Below are positions 1 through 9,197 of a stretch of DNA of 64,000 nucleotides, in pieces. Below the pieces are notes generated by a model. That model was not told where the DNA came from, did no database searches, and was given only the letters and a program-made list of their open reading frames with translations. Both the position numbers and the translations under genes were made by a program. The DNA is from CAWHQZ01 sp963831645 (GTDB lineage: Bacteria; Pseudomonadota; Alphaproteobacteria; Rhizobiales; Aestuariivirgaceae), in the NCBI GenBank assembly GCA_963831645.1, contig CAWHQZ010000014.1, positions 62,001-126,000 of the forward strand, in the 5' to 3' direction. Within the stretch, counting starts at the first letter, position 1; every line of letters starts with the position of its first letter.

Positions 1-39
1 AACAACGAGGGCGAACCTCTGATGTACAAGGTGGAGTAA
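1..39 (+). CDS. C-terminal end of an unidentified protein (cut by window edge)
   Basis: An open frame enters from the left edge and stops with TAA at 37-39, encoding the tail NNEGEPLMYKVE. Twelve residues are too few to name a family. It converges on a Ku-like fragment on the other strand, so a DNA-repair neighbour is possible, but that is only a guess from position. Confidence 0.3.
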   Translation, partial: NNEGEPLMYKVE

Positions 40-67
40 TTACTTTTCGGGCCGAGGCAAAGAGAGC

Positions 68-210
68 TTAAAAAGCTATCACCGGGTGGCGTGCTTCTTT
101 GACGGCCGCCGGCGCTTCCTTCAGACTCCTCTTGAGAGCATCCATGATGTTCACGAGCTTGGCGGCCCAGGCTCCGCCTCGGGCGGGATCTCGATCTTCT
201 AGCTACTGAC
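68..210 (-). pseudogene. C-terminal remnant of a Ku-like DNA end-binding protein
   Basis: Read leftwards, the frame ending at 68 encodes KLVNIMDALKRSLKEA followed by a short Ala/Lys/Arg tail. It resembles the conserved VVNLMDALRxSL segment near the C-terminus of bacterial Ku, the non-homologous end-joining protein that recruits LigD. Just upstream, a different frame reads KIEIPPEAEPG, the usual Ku linker, and then stops, so the fragment is itself frameshifted. Nothing of the Ku core lies in the window. The call rests on about 30 residues. An unrelated Lys/Ala-rich tail is the alternative. Confidence 0.4.
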
Positions 211-225
211 CGGGAGGAGAGGGCG

Positions 226-1968
226 ATAGTCGAGCAGCGTGTCGAACGTAAGCTCTCAGCGATCCTTGCCGCTGATGTCGCAGGCTATAGCCACCTGGTG
301 GGCGTTGACGAGGAGGGAACGCTCGCACAGTTGAAGGCGCTTCGGCGTACCCTCGTCGATCCCAAGATCAATGAACATCGCGGGCGGATCGTCAAGACTG
401 CGGGCGATGGCTTGCTGGTTCAATTCCGGAGTGTCGTGGACGCAGTGCGCTGTGCCGTTGAAGTCCAGCGCCAGATGGTCGAACACAACGCCGAAACGCC
501 GGAGGAGAAGCGGATCGAATAACGCGTGGGTATCAACGTCGGCGACGTGATCATCGACGGCGAGGATATCCATGGTGACGGCGTGAATGTCGCCGCGCGA
601 CTTGAAACATTGTCCGAGCCGGGCGGTATCTGCGTGAGCCTTGGTGTCCGCGACCAAGTGCGCGACAAGCTCGACCTCACCTTCGACGATGCAGGCGAGC
701 AGCAGCTGAAGAACATCGCGCGGCCTGTGCGGGTCTATCGGGTGCGGCTCAGCGGAAATGCCACGCAGGCAGCAGCGGCATTGGCGCCCCCCGACAAGCC
801 GTCGATTGCGGTCCTGCCTTTTCAGAATATGAGTGGCGACCCCGAGCAGGAATACTTCGCAGGTGGCATGGTGGAAGAGATCATTACGGCGTTGTCGCGC
901 ATACGTTGGCTGTTCGTGATCGCGCGCAATTCGAGCTTCGCATACAAGGGAGCGAGCGGTCGACCTTGGGGTACGCTATGTGCTTGAAGGCAGCGTGCGC
1001 AAGGCGGGCAACACAGTGCGTATCACAGGGCAACTCATCGATGTCTCGACAGGTGCTCATATCTGGGCAGATCGTTTTGACGGAGAACTAGCGAACATCT
1101 TCGATCTGCAGGATCGGGTGACCGCGAGCGTGGTGGGCGTCATCGGACCCAAGTTGGAACAAGCCGAGATTGAACGGGCCAAGCGCAAGCCAACTGAGAG
1201 TCTAGACGCATATGACCACTATTTGCGTGGCCTAGCAGGAGTTCATCAGTGGACCCGAGAAGGTAACAGCGAGGCGTTGTCACACTTCAAGCGAGCTATT
1301 GAACTCGATCCCAATTTCGCTTCAGCCTTTGGCATGGCTGCACGCTGCTACGCACAACGCGTCGGTTTTGCTTGGGTAATCGATCGCGGGCAGGAGATCG
1401 CTGATGCCGAACGGCTGGCACGGCGGGCCGGAGAACTGGACAAGGAGGATGCCGTTGCGCTCTCTGCGGCGGGAAACGCACTTGTCATTGTCGTTGGCGA
1501 CGTCGACGACGGTGCCGCCTTGATCGATCGGGCTCTGGTGCTCAATCCGAACCTGGCATGGGCATGGCTCTCCAGCGGCTTTGCGAGAATTTTGCTCGGT
1601 GAGCTGGAAGTCGCAATCGAACACGTCGCTCGCGCCATGCGTCTTAGTCCACAGGATCCCCAGATGTTCGCCATGGAAATCGCCATCGCAGCCGCTCACC
1701 TCTTCGCTGGCCGCCCTGACCAGGCATTATCGTGGGCAGAAAAGGCCGTGCAGGAGCGATCGAATTTTTTTGTCGGGACATGCGTCGCCGCGGCCAGCGG
1801 TGCTCTCGCGGGGAAGCTAGCGCAAGCGGAGAAAGCCATGGTGCGCTTGCGTCAGCTCAATCCAGCGCTGCGGATTTCCAACCTCAAGGACATGCAACCC
1901 TTCCGGAGACCGGAACATTTGACGCCAAACTCGCAGAAGGACTGCGAATAGCCGGACTGCCGGAATGA
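226..1968 (+). pseudogene. Class III adenylate/guanylate cyclase with TPR tail, broken by several lesions
   Basis: The reconstructed protein starts VEQRVERKLSAILAADVAGYS, the classic N-terminus of rhizobial class III cyclases, and then follows the catalytic domain with KTAGDGLLVQF and INVGDVI. A TolB-like segment (KPSIAVLPFQNMSGDPEQE) and TPR repeats to about 1950 complete it. Visible damage: ATA at 226 where ATG is expected, an in-frame TAA at 520-522 inside the catalytic domain (RIE stop RVGIN), a frame change with about 20 missing bases near 960, and another frame change near 1900, after which the expected end AEGLRIAGLPE is read in another frame. Intact relatives synthesise cAMP. This copy should not make a full-length enzyme. 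Confidence 0.85.
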
Positions 1969-2227
1969 AACCGGAACCATCAGTGTATGCTGCAAACATC
2001 CTGAACCTGCCGGGCATCTCTTCCTGCTTTTCTGTAGCGGGAATAGGGACCCTGCGCTGTTGGTCGGAGTGGGTCAGAAGTCGGCTGTGCATTAGCTCCG
2101 CGAGACTGTCAGCTTTCCATCCAGAAGCAGCCGTAAATAGTACCGCTCGTCACTTGAGCGGCAATTCAAGATTGGGCGGCGTTTAACTTTGCGGCCGGTC
2201 GCCTGCAACCTGCGGAGATGATGAAGC

Positions 2228-3834
2228 ATGAATGCCCTAGAGGTCATCCAAGTACCCTCCCCGACCATTCAGAAATGGCAAGAAATTGTTGATCTTCTTG
2301 CTGAGATCTTACACGTCCCCTCTGCTTTAATTATGAAGGTGGAACACTCCGAATATAAAGGTTTTTGTTTCCAGCGAGTCGGAGGGAAATCCGTACGAGA
2401 GGGACGAACTCGCCTGCCTGAACACCGGACTGTATTGCGAGACGGTGATGAAAACCCGCGAGCTTCTGCGCGTTCCCAACGCTCTGGTGGATCAGGAATG
2501 GAAAGCCAATCCCGACATCAAGTTGGGAATGATCTCGTACATGGGCTTTCCGGTGGCTTGGCCTAATGGCGACATCTTTGGGACCATCTGCGTTCTAGAC
2601 AGCAGGCCAAATGGTTACAGCGAGCTTTACAGGAAATTGCTGTTCCAATGTCGCGAAGTGCTGCAGGCCGATCTGAAGTCACTGCAAGCGAGCAATGAAC
2701 TCGAACTCAAGGTTCTAGAGCGGACAGCGGAACTAAGGAGAAGCGAGCTCTATTTGACCGAAGCGCAGAGATTGAGCCGCACCGGCAGCTTCGGCTGGAA
2801 TGTCTCCAGCGGAGAAATCTTCTGGTCAGAGGAGAGCTTCAGAATTTTTGGATACGACAAGGCGCTTTCCGCCACTGTCGACATGGTCCTTCAACGCGTC
2901 CATCCGGAAGATCTTGCTCTCGTAAAATCGACATTCGACCGCGCATCCCGCGACGGGGGGGATTTCGATCTTGAACATCGATTGCTGATGCCAGATGGGT
3001 CTGTCAGAAATATTCATGTCGTCGCTCATGCGGTCCGAGACGAAGCAGGCCAGCTGGAATTCCATGGGGCGCTGATGGACGTCACCACAGCCAAACGGGC
3101 CGAGGAAGACCTGCACAAAGCTCGGACAGAGCTCGCGCATGTCACGCGCGTGACAACCCTAGGCGAGCTGACCGCCTCGATCGCTCACGAGGTGAACCAG
3201 CCACTGGCAGCGATCGTGACAAACGGCAATGCGGCTTCGCGCTTCCTCGCAAATGCGACACCGGACCTCAGCGAAGCGCAGGCGGCCGTGAAGCGCATTG
3301 TCAGTGACGGTCATCGTGCTGCTGAGGTGATCACAAGCATACAGGCGATGTTCAAGGACGTTGACCGAGAAAAGAGCCCCGCTCGATATCAACAAGCTCA
3401 TTCGCGATGTGCTAGTGCTCGTGCTCGGGGAGCTGCGGGCGTACCAAGTGTCGGTCCACACCGACCTGAATGACAAGCTGCCGGATGTCAGAGGCAATCG
3501 AGTTCAATTGCAGCAGGTCATCCTCAATTTGATTATGAATGCTCTCGAAGCCATGAACTCCGTAACGAATCGCCCACGGATGCTGCGGCTAAAAACGGAA
3601 TTTCACGAGCCCGACGGGGTGCTGGTGTTGGTAGAAGACTCTGGAACGGGTATCGATCAGAAAAACATGGACCGCATATTCGATTCATTTTTCACAACCA
3701 AATCGCAAGGCATGGGTATGGGACTTTCCCTTTGCCGTTCGATCATCGAAGCCCATGACGGTCGGCTTTGGGCTTCATCCGAAATAGATCATGGCACGGG
3801 TCTTAACGTCCTATTGCCTGCGGTAAGGCCCTGA
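2228..3834 (+). pseudogene. GAF-PAS sensor histidine kinase, frameshifted twice
   Basis: Domains in order are an N-terminal GAF-like sensor (about 2240-2700), a PAS fold with PAC tail (2750-3090), a HisKA dimerisation helix with the phospho-acceptor in SIAHEVNQPLAAI (about 3178), and a HATPase_c domain with an N-box (NLIMNALEA), DSGTGI and GMGMGLSLC. It resembles cytoplasmic rhizobial kinases. The GAF part breaks at the T-rich stretch near 2362 and continues in another frame as SSESEGNPYE. A second shift near 3370 separates HisKA from the ATPase domain. No response regulator is adjacent. Both lesions are single-base frame changes, so either genuine decay or sequence error is possible. Confidence 0.85.
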
Positions 3835-3949
3835 GTCGAAGTGTGAGCGTGCGATCAGACGGTCGATTGACCGCCTGCGCCCCAGGTCACGGCGCGAGCA
3901 GCCGATATCAAATCGTTTCCCACTTGCGGCCGCCCCGCAAAATCCGCGG

Positions 3950-4215
3950 TATGTCCGCTCTGTCTCCAACTCCGGCTAACGCTTTTACACCTTACACCCG
4001 CACCGAGACGACGCGATATCCGATCCCCTGACGTTATCAAATGTGGCCACTACCAACCAAAAAGGCTAAGCATCTACCTCTTGGAAACGAGCATTTTGAC
4101 CTGCGACTAGCCAGAGACTAATTAGAACTAAGAGACTGACATAAAACATGAATCATAAGAACTAAAATTTGCTGCTCGCAAGGGCGTGGGGGTTCGACTC
4201 CCTCCAGGGGCACCA
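3950..4215 (+). repeat. tRNA-Leu 3'-end repeat, copy 1 (attachment-like scar)
   Basis: Bases 4161-4215 match the 3' part of a tRNA-Leu: variable arm (GCTCGCAAGGGCGT), T arm with GTTCGA and an acceptor strand ending GGGGCACCA. The 5' half is absent, so it is not a functional tRNA gene. The preceding 4050-4160 is almost the same as the flank of copy 2 at 12224, and 3950-4050 resembles the flank of copy 3 at 16405. The 419-bp interval 3835-4253 holds this repeat and no convincing gene. Such 3' tRNA duplicates are what site-specific integrases leave at the distal end of an element. Confidence 0.75.
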
Positions 4216-4253
4216 GAACACCTTTAATCAAAGTTGCCAGGCCCAGCAATCCA

Positions 4254-4275
4254 GTACGCATCCGGTGAAGACCAC
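4254..4275. repeat. IS66 left terminal inverted repeat
   Basis: The 22-bp end matches the right end at 18 or more positions when that end is reverse-complemented, and it is preceded directly by the 8-bp duplication GCAATCCA (4246-4253). Confidence 0.9.
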
Positions 4276-4289
4276 GGATCGTCGCGGTT

Positions 4290-5925
4290 TTCGGGAGCTG
4301 CCGATCTCAGGCAGCGGCGGCGTGGGGCGGCGCTTTCCAGCTCCATGGGAAAAGCGCGCGATGCGGCGCATGGGATAATCGGGCAGTCGTGCGAGCACAT
4401 CGGCAAGCCAGCCTTGCGGATCGATGCCGTTCAGTTTGGCGGTGTTGATGAGTGTGTAAATGGTGGCGGCGCGCCGTCCACCTTCATCCGAGCCTGCGAA
4501 CGTCCAGTTGTGGCGTCCGACGGCGACACGGCGGATTTCGCGCTCGGCGGCATTGTTGGACATGCAGAGCCGGCCGTCGTCGATAAAGCGCGTGAGCTGA
4601 GGCCAACGCTTGAGGCTATAATCGATGGCTTTCGCTGTCTCGCTCCTGGACGAGAGCCTGACGCGCTGTTGCTCGGAGCCAGGCTTCCAATTCTGTCAGC
4701 AGCGGCTGGCTGCGTTCCGCGCGCACGAGTTGGCGCTGCGCCGGTGAAGCATCCCGTTGACCTCGCGTTCGATGCTCGAAGAGCTCATCGATGCGCGCGA
4801 CCGCCTCGACGGCAATCGGCGATTTTTGCAGCCGCGCCAGATCGAAGAACTTGCGCCGCGCATGGGCCCAGCAGGCGGCCTCGATGATCGGCGCAGATCT
4901 TGCGGCTCGGCTCGTAGAGCATGGTGAACCCGGCAAACGCATCGGCTTGCATCAGATCCCTGCATAACCGGCGAGATGCTTCTGCGGATGCTCGCCGGAA
5001 CGGTCGCGCGAGTAGAAGAAGACCGCCGCCGGCGGCTCCTCGCCAGCGAACGGGCGATCGTCGCGGACGTAGATCCACAGCCGTCCGGTGCGGCATTTGT
5101 TCTTGGCCAGCACCGGCACCGGCGTATCGTCGGCATGAATGCGCTCGGCGGCTAAGCACGTGGGCTCATAACGCCTCAACGATCGGCATCAGCGTCGCCG
5201 ACGCAGGCGCCGACCCGATCGGCGAGCGTCGAGACATCCAGATCGATGCCCTCCTTGGCAAACGTTTCGCTCTGGCGATTGAGCGGCTGATGCAAGGCAT
5301 ACTTGGAGACCAGCACCATCGCGAGAAGGCGCGGGCCGGCAAGCCCGCGCGTGAATCGGGTGGGATGGAGCGCCGGCGGCTCGGTAATGGCTTCGCAGTC
5401 GCGGCACGAGAACTTCTCGCGCACGTGCTCGATGATCTTCCATCGCCGCGGCGATCGCATTCCAAGCGTTTTCGGACACCACCTCGCCGAGCTTGCGCAG
5501 CCGAACGCCGCCGCACTTGCCGCAGGCGCAAGGCGGCGGCTCGATGATCCGCTCAACGCGGCAGATTGTCCGGCAGTGGCTGGCGCGGCGGCCGCGGAGT
5601 AAGGCGGGCACGGTTTTCTCCTCGGCGGCCTTCGGTGCTGCCATCTCGGCGCCGCTTGGTCTCTACTTCGGCCTGCGTCTCCTCGAGGTCCTCGATGGCT
5701 AGCTCGAGCTGCTCAATAAGTTGCTTGCCGCGTTCGGATGATTGTCCGAACTGCTGCGACGCGCCTTGGCCAGCATAGAGTTTCAGCCGCTGGATCTGCA
5801 GCGAGTGCGCATGCGCAACGGTCAGCTTCGCTCCTCGCCATCGTCAGCAGCTTTCGCGCTGCGCCAAGATCATCGCATGCGCGGCGGCGAGGTCTGTGGG
5901 GAGCGGATCGGAGGGCGTTCATCAC
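4290..5925 (-). pseudogene. tnpC: IS66 transposase TnpC, fragmented
   Basis: Pieces of the DDE transposase of IS66 elements appear in order on the minus strand but in different frames. They are QRLKLYAGQGAS and the EDLEETQAEVETKRRR region (about 5630-5800), the zinc-finger-like CACGKCGG (about 5515), VREKFSCRDCEAIT (about 5400), the HADDTPVPVLA catalytic-core segment (about 5130), EAACWAHARRKFFD (about 4870), and the conserved end beginning MSNNAAEREIRRVAVGR at 4563. At least four frame changes separate them. An intact TnpC is about 500-550 residues and catalyses transposition. The copy is clearly dead as written. Confidence 0.88.
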
Positions 5926-5934
5926 AACAGAGAT

Positions 5935-6345
5935 TCAAGCCAGATTCGTCGCAAAAAATCGCGCTGGTTCCACCGCGTGAATCAATTCGTCACGCTTCAC
6001 CCGGCCGCTTGTGGCCGCCAGGTTTCTGCGGCATCCGCCAATCGATTCCGGCGAAAAGATACGAGAGCTGTGCGGCGTGATGGTCACAGCGCCATCGGCG
6101 TCAGACGGCCACAGAAAACGCCCGCGCTCAAGCCGCTTGGCGAACAGGCACACTCCCTGGCCATCGTGCCAAAGCACCTTGATCAGCTCGCCGCGCCGGC
6201 CGCGGAAGACGAACAGATGCCCGCCATGCGGATCGCGCTTGAGCGTCTCCTGCACACCACAGCGCCAAACCATCGAAGCCCTTGCGCATGTCGGTGTGGC
6301 CGGTCGCCAGCCATACCCGCACGCCGCTGGCGATCGGGACTCGTC
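5935..6345 (-). pseudogene. tnpB: IS66 accessory protein TnpB, frameshifted
   Basis: The family signature (GVRVWLATGHTDMRKGFDGL) is read in one frame (about 6325-6265). The continuation QETLKRDPHGGHLFVFRGRR and LIKVLWHDGQGVCLFAKRLE is read in another. TnpB (IS66 Orf2, about 115 aa) is needed for IS66 transposition but its biochemical role is unclear. The single frame change near 6255 breaks this copy. Confidence 0.85.
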
Positions 6346-6724
6346 GCCGCCTTCGAGCTTCGCCAGGGCGGTGACCGTCGCCTTGATCGTCGCAGCATCG
6401 GCCCGGCCGGCGATCCGCATCCGCGTGCCACTCGCAAACTCGACCTCGATTGCGCCCGGCGCCGTCGGTAATCCGGATGTCGATGCACCAGTGCGCGAGG
6501 CACAACCGCCACGGCCGAAAACCCCGGCGCGATTCGCCGACGACCGCACAGCTGTTGCCGCCATCGGAACAACTGACTCGACGTGCATTCCGGCGGCTCG
6601 GGCGATCCTCGGAAGCCACCGCTCCCGGCTCGATCGCCGCCGCAACAATCCGCTCCTTCTCGGCGGCCGACCACCGACGGCGACGCTGTACCGACGTGAT
6701 CACCTCAACCTGCGTCTTGGTCAT
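6330..6724 (-). pseudogene. tnpA: IS66 accessory protein TnpA (helix-turn-helix), frameshifted
   Basis: The N-terminus MTKTQVEVITSVQRRRRWS followed by AAEKERIVAAA is the start of IS66 TnpA, a small helix-turn-helix protein. The second half of the DNA-binding motif (SSQLFRWRQQLC) and the C-terminal IRA-like part (ATIKATVTALAKLEGG) lie in other frames, so at least two lesions are present. The start codon at 6724 sits inside one arm of a perfect hairpin (6721-6752). Confidence 0.85.
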
Positions 6725-6752
6725 AGGACTATCCCTAGGAGTAGTCCTATGA
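6721..6752 (-). promoter_or_regulatory. Hairpin covering the tnpA start codon
   Basis: TCATAGGACTA (6721-6731) and TAGTCCTATGA (6742-6752) are perfect 11-bp inverted arms around a 10-nt loop. In the tnpA transcript this stem would hold the start codon and the upstream leader, so it could lower transposase translation. The structure is seen in sequence; the regulatory role is inferred. Confidence 0.55.
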
Positions 6753-6780
6753 CTCGCCCGTTCACACTCACACCCGCAAG

Positions 6781-6802
6781 GCGGCCTTCACCGGAGGCGT
6801 AC
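6781..6802. repeat. IS66 right terminal inverted repeat
   Basis: Inverted counterpart of the 4254-4275 end, followed directly by the second GCAATCCA duplication at 6803-6810. Confidence 0.9.
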
Positions 6803-7021
6803 GCAATCCAAGCGGCGCGCCGCTTCCGGTTACCGTCCGAAAGCAGTCACTATCGTGATGCTTTCTCATGTCGCTGAAGTGCCAACTCCGGACATCGGGC
6901 TACGAGAACTGGCTTCTCGTCAGCCCGCCCCCTGCGACCAGGAGATGAGTGTCGTGCGCCAACCGCGGTGCGAGTAGCTGGTGGCGGCGAGACCCAACAT
7001 TAGACCCATGAGTGAGGTTCG

Positions 7022-8388
7022 TCAGAAACCGGTTTTTTCATTGGGGCATGTTTGACAAGCCTCAGTGACTGCCGCCCAGAGCAGCGAGGTATTGGAGCGC
7101 GCCTTAATTCCGGGCAGGAAGAAGTAGCCGCCTCCCTTGACAGTAGTGAAGGCAGGAAGCCCCTTTATTTTTCGACGGACCGGTCGCTTGGGAATTGTCA
7201 TGTCAAAGGTGCCGTCTTGATTTCCGATGAATGGATCGCGCTCATTGCCGAGTTCATGAAACTTGGGGTCGTTGATCCACACGTTCTGGGCGAACTCGAA
7301 TTGGCGAACGAGGCTTGCACACAGAACGAACGCCGCTACGCCGCGATCAACGCCGTCTTCGGGCACCCCCTCTGGCAAGGGCGGACCATAGGTGGCGCCA
7401 CGGCGAATCATTCTGCGCCGTTGCACATTCACCGCGGTATCTCGCGGATTCATTCGCCTGATATGAGCTCCGAGCGGAACGGCATAGCCGTGCGGGTCCA
7501 TTTTGCCGTAGTCGAAATTGTTGTTGCGCTGAGGATCGTTCGCGAGTGCTGGATCGTCTTTGTCGGGCGCGAACATGAGTGGAGCGCCACTGCGCCAGCG
7601 GCCCATCAATTTGGCCGCGACCCATTCCTGCTCTTCTGGCGTCTTGCCGTTCTGCCGCAGAAATTCGCGAAATGCGCCCACATGTTCCTGAAGTCGGCGA
7701 TAAGCCATATAGTGCCGTTTCGGGACAAAATTTCAGGCTGTGGTAGTCCGACTGGCGGACCGTCTTCGTCGGGATAGCCGAGAATGAATTCGCCCGCTTT
7801 GATGTAGCCACCAGAACCAGGAGTCGGCTCGATGCCGGCGCCCTCGATCGCAAGCTCGGTGAGGCGATCGCGATAGCCGAAATGATCGCGCGCATAATCG
7901 TATGGAGGGATGGCGTCCAGATCGAGCGATGAAAGAACTTCGACGGAAGGCGTTCGCGCCAAAAGAGCCTGGTGCTCCCGCGTTCTCCGCTCTCGCTCTG
8001 AAACATCACGGGCGAAGAGAATGGCGATCGCGTGCAGATCCGGACTGGCCAAGCCGCCTACCCAATTGTCGGGATGATTGGCACCAGTGTCGCCAAGCAT
8101 CTGGGATCTCGCCACCATTCCTTGGCGAAATTCCTCCGGAAACGTGGCGAGAGATGCTTCGTCCACTCCAAGAGCGCGCAGTCCTGGCCAGGTAAAGGCC
8201 ACGGACACCCATCGCCTTTCGCTCTCAACAGAGTCTCTTGCCTTTTGGGCCGATGCTACCTTGTCGAGGATGCCTTTGAGCCACGCCCGTCCTTGCGCCG
8301 GTTCGTGAAACGAAAGGAATTCATATCGCCCGGTGACGGCCGGCACACGAGTCAACAGAAGGTACTGAATATCATCGAGTTCCAGCAT
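7022..8388 (-). pseudogene. DyP-type heme peroxidase, one frameshift
   Basis: The reconstructed 450-residue protein has the DyP-peroxidase layout. There is an N-terminal ferredoxin-like half starting MLELDDIQYLLL, a DyP-like HFGYRDRLTE segment in place of the usual GxxDG region, and a C-terminal heme half with GAHIRRMNPRDT (likely proximal histidine), RRRMIRRGATYGP and DPFIGNQDGTFD. DyP enzymes oxidise dyes, phenols and porphyrins with hydrogen peroxide. The halves are in different frames at about 7718, where ACTATATGG should probably read ACTTATATGG. The start at 8388 is preferred over upstream options because it begins the family alignment. It is the last gene of a three-gene minus-strand group with the two secreted-type proteins at 8419-10367. 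Confidence 0.78.
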
Positions 8389-8418
8389 AGCTTCTGAGCG
8401 GGAACCGCGCACCGCCGC

Positions 8419-9164
8419 CTACTGCATCTGATCAAGCATTAACGACAGTGCGCTCTTTACTCTCAGTGCTTTCTTGACTTCATCCGCGGTCACATACGGA
8501 TACTCGCCGTATTCGAGAAAGCTCGGACACTGATGCTCGCGGACGAACTTGACGAACGCCGGAGGATTCGTCTTCCAGTCGGCAGGAAATCCTTCGAGGT
8601 TCTCAAAGACAGTATCAATGCCGCCGGCCGAGAAGAGCGCTACGGCGTCCTCAGTATATTTGTCGAAGTCGGTGTCGAAAATGCCTTGATACATAAAGTA
8701 TGTCTCCCCGTTGATCTCGAAAAGGACCCATCGCAGGTAATGCAGCTTGAGCGGCGCGAGAAAGTACGGGTCATTCGCTATTGCATCCTCGATCGTCTTC
8801 CCATGTTTGCAGCAGGCTTCTTCACTTCCGGGCTTGATCTTTGCGATAATGGTAAAGCCGTAGTTGGCCGGGAGTCTCTCGGGATAGATTGGACCGTATC
8901 GTCCCTGTTCGAGCTTAAAGTACCCTTCCTTCGGAATCGCCATTGCCTGCGGTTTCGACCAATCACCCTCCGTCACCGCCCTGCGGCTGGCGATGAAGTT
9001 TCCGTATCTGCCTGTGCAACCTGGAACTCTGGCAGTTTTGCTCGCGGGCCGCTCGAATCCTCTGGCTCTCAACAAGTCGTAGGCGAGACCAAGGTCGCCG
9101 CAGTGGCAGCGGTTGCCGCGCCAAGAAATTCCGGCGCGTCGGTTCCAGATTGTTCCTTCGACAT
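8419..9164 (-). pseudogene. Putative exported partner of the DyP peroxidase, N-terminus frameshifted
   Basis: From ATG 9164 the frame gives a Tat-like leader (FLGAATAATAATLVSP) but then stops near 9070. The long body is read in another frame from 9075, ending at 8419, with segments such as GFTIIAKIKPG and YFMYQGIFDTDFDKYTED. The usual twin arginine is replaced by Ala-Pro in the current frame and appears only in a neighbouring frame, which suggests compensating indels. I do not recognise a named family. The alternating strand/helix pattern could suit a ferredoxin-like alpha+beta barrel like that of DyP itself, which is inference. It lies 30 bp upstream of the peroxidase gene. Confidence 0.6.
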
Positions 9165-9197
9165 ATCGCTCTCCCCGATTGACGTCTATCAGCCGGT

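Larger units (their letters stand above)
4254..6802 (-). mobile_element. IS66-family insertion sequence, complete ends, degenerate genes
   Basis: Both ends are visible. The left inverted repeat at 4254-4275 begins GTACGCATCCGGTGAAG; the right end at 6781-6802, read inward, begins GTACGCCTCCGGTGAAG. The 8-bp flanks are identical (GCAATCCA at 4246-4253 and 6803-6810), the target-duplication length typical of IS66. The 2549-bp length and the tnpA-tnpB-tnpC order also fit. All three genes carry frame changes, so it is probably immobile on its own. It inserted 39 bp downstream of the copy-1 tRNA scar. Confidence 0.92.

Noticed and set aside
4161..4215. tmRNA (ssrA) 3' end
   Set aside because: The variable-arm pattern and CTCAAAA loop fit tRNA-Leu better, and no tag-peptide frame or pseudoknot region lies upstream.
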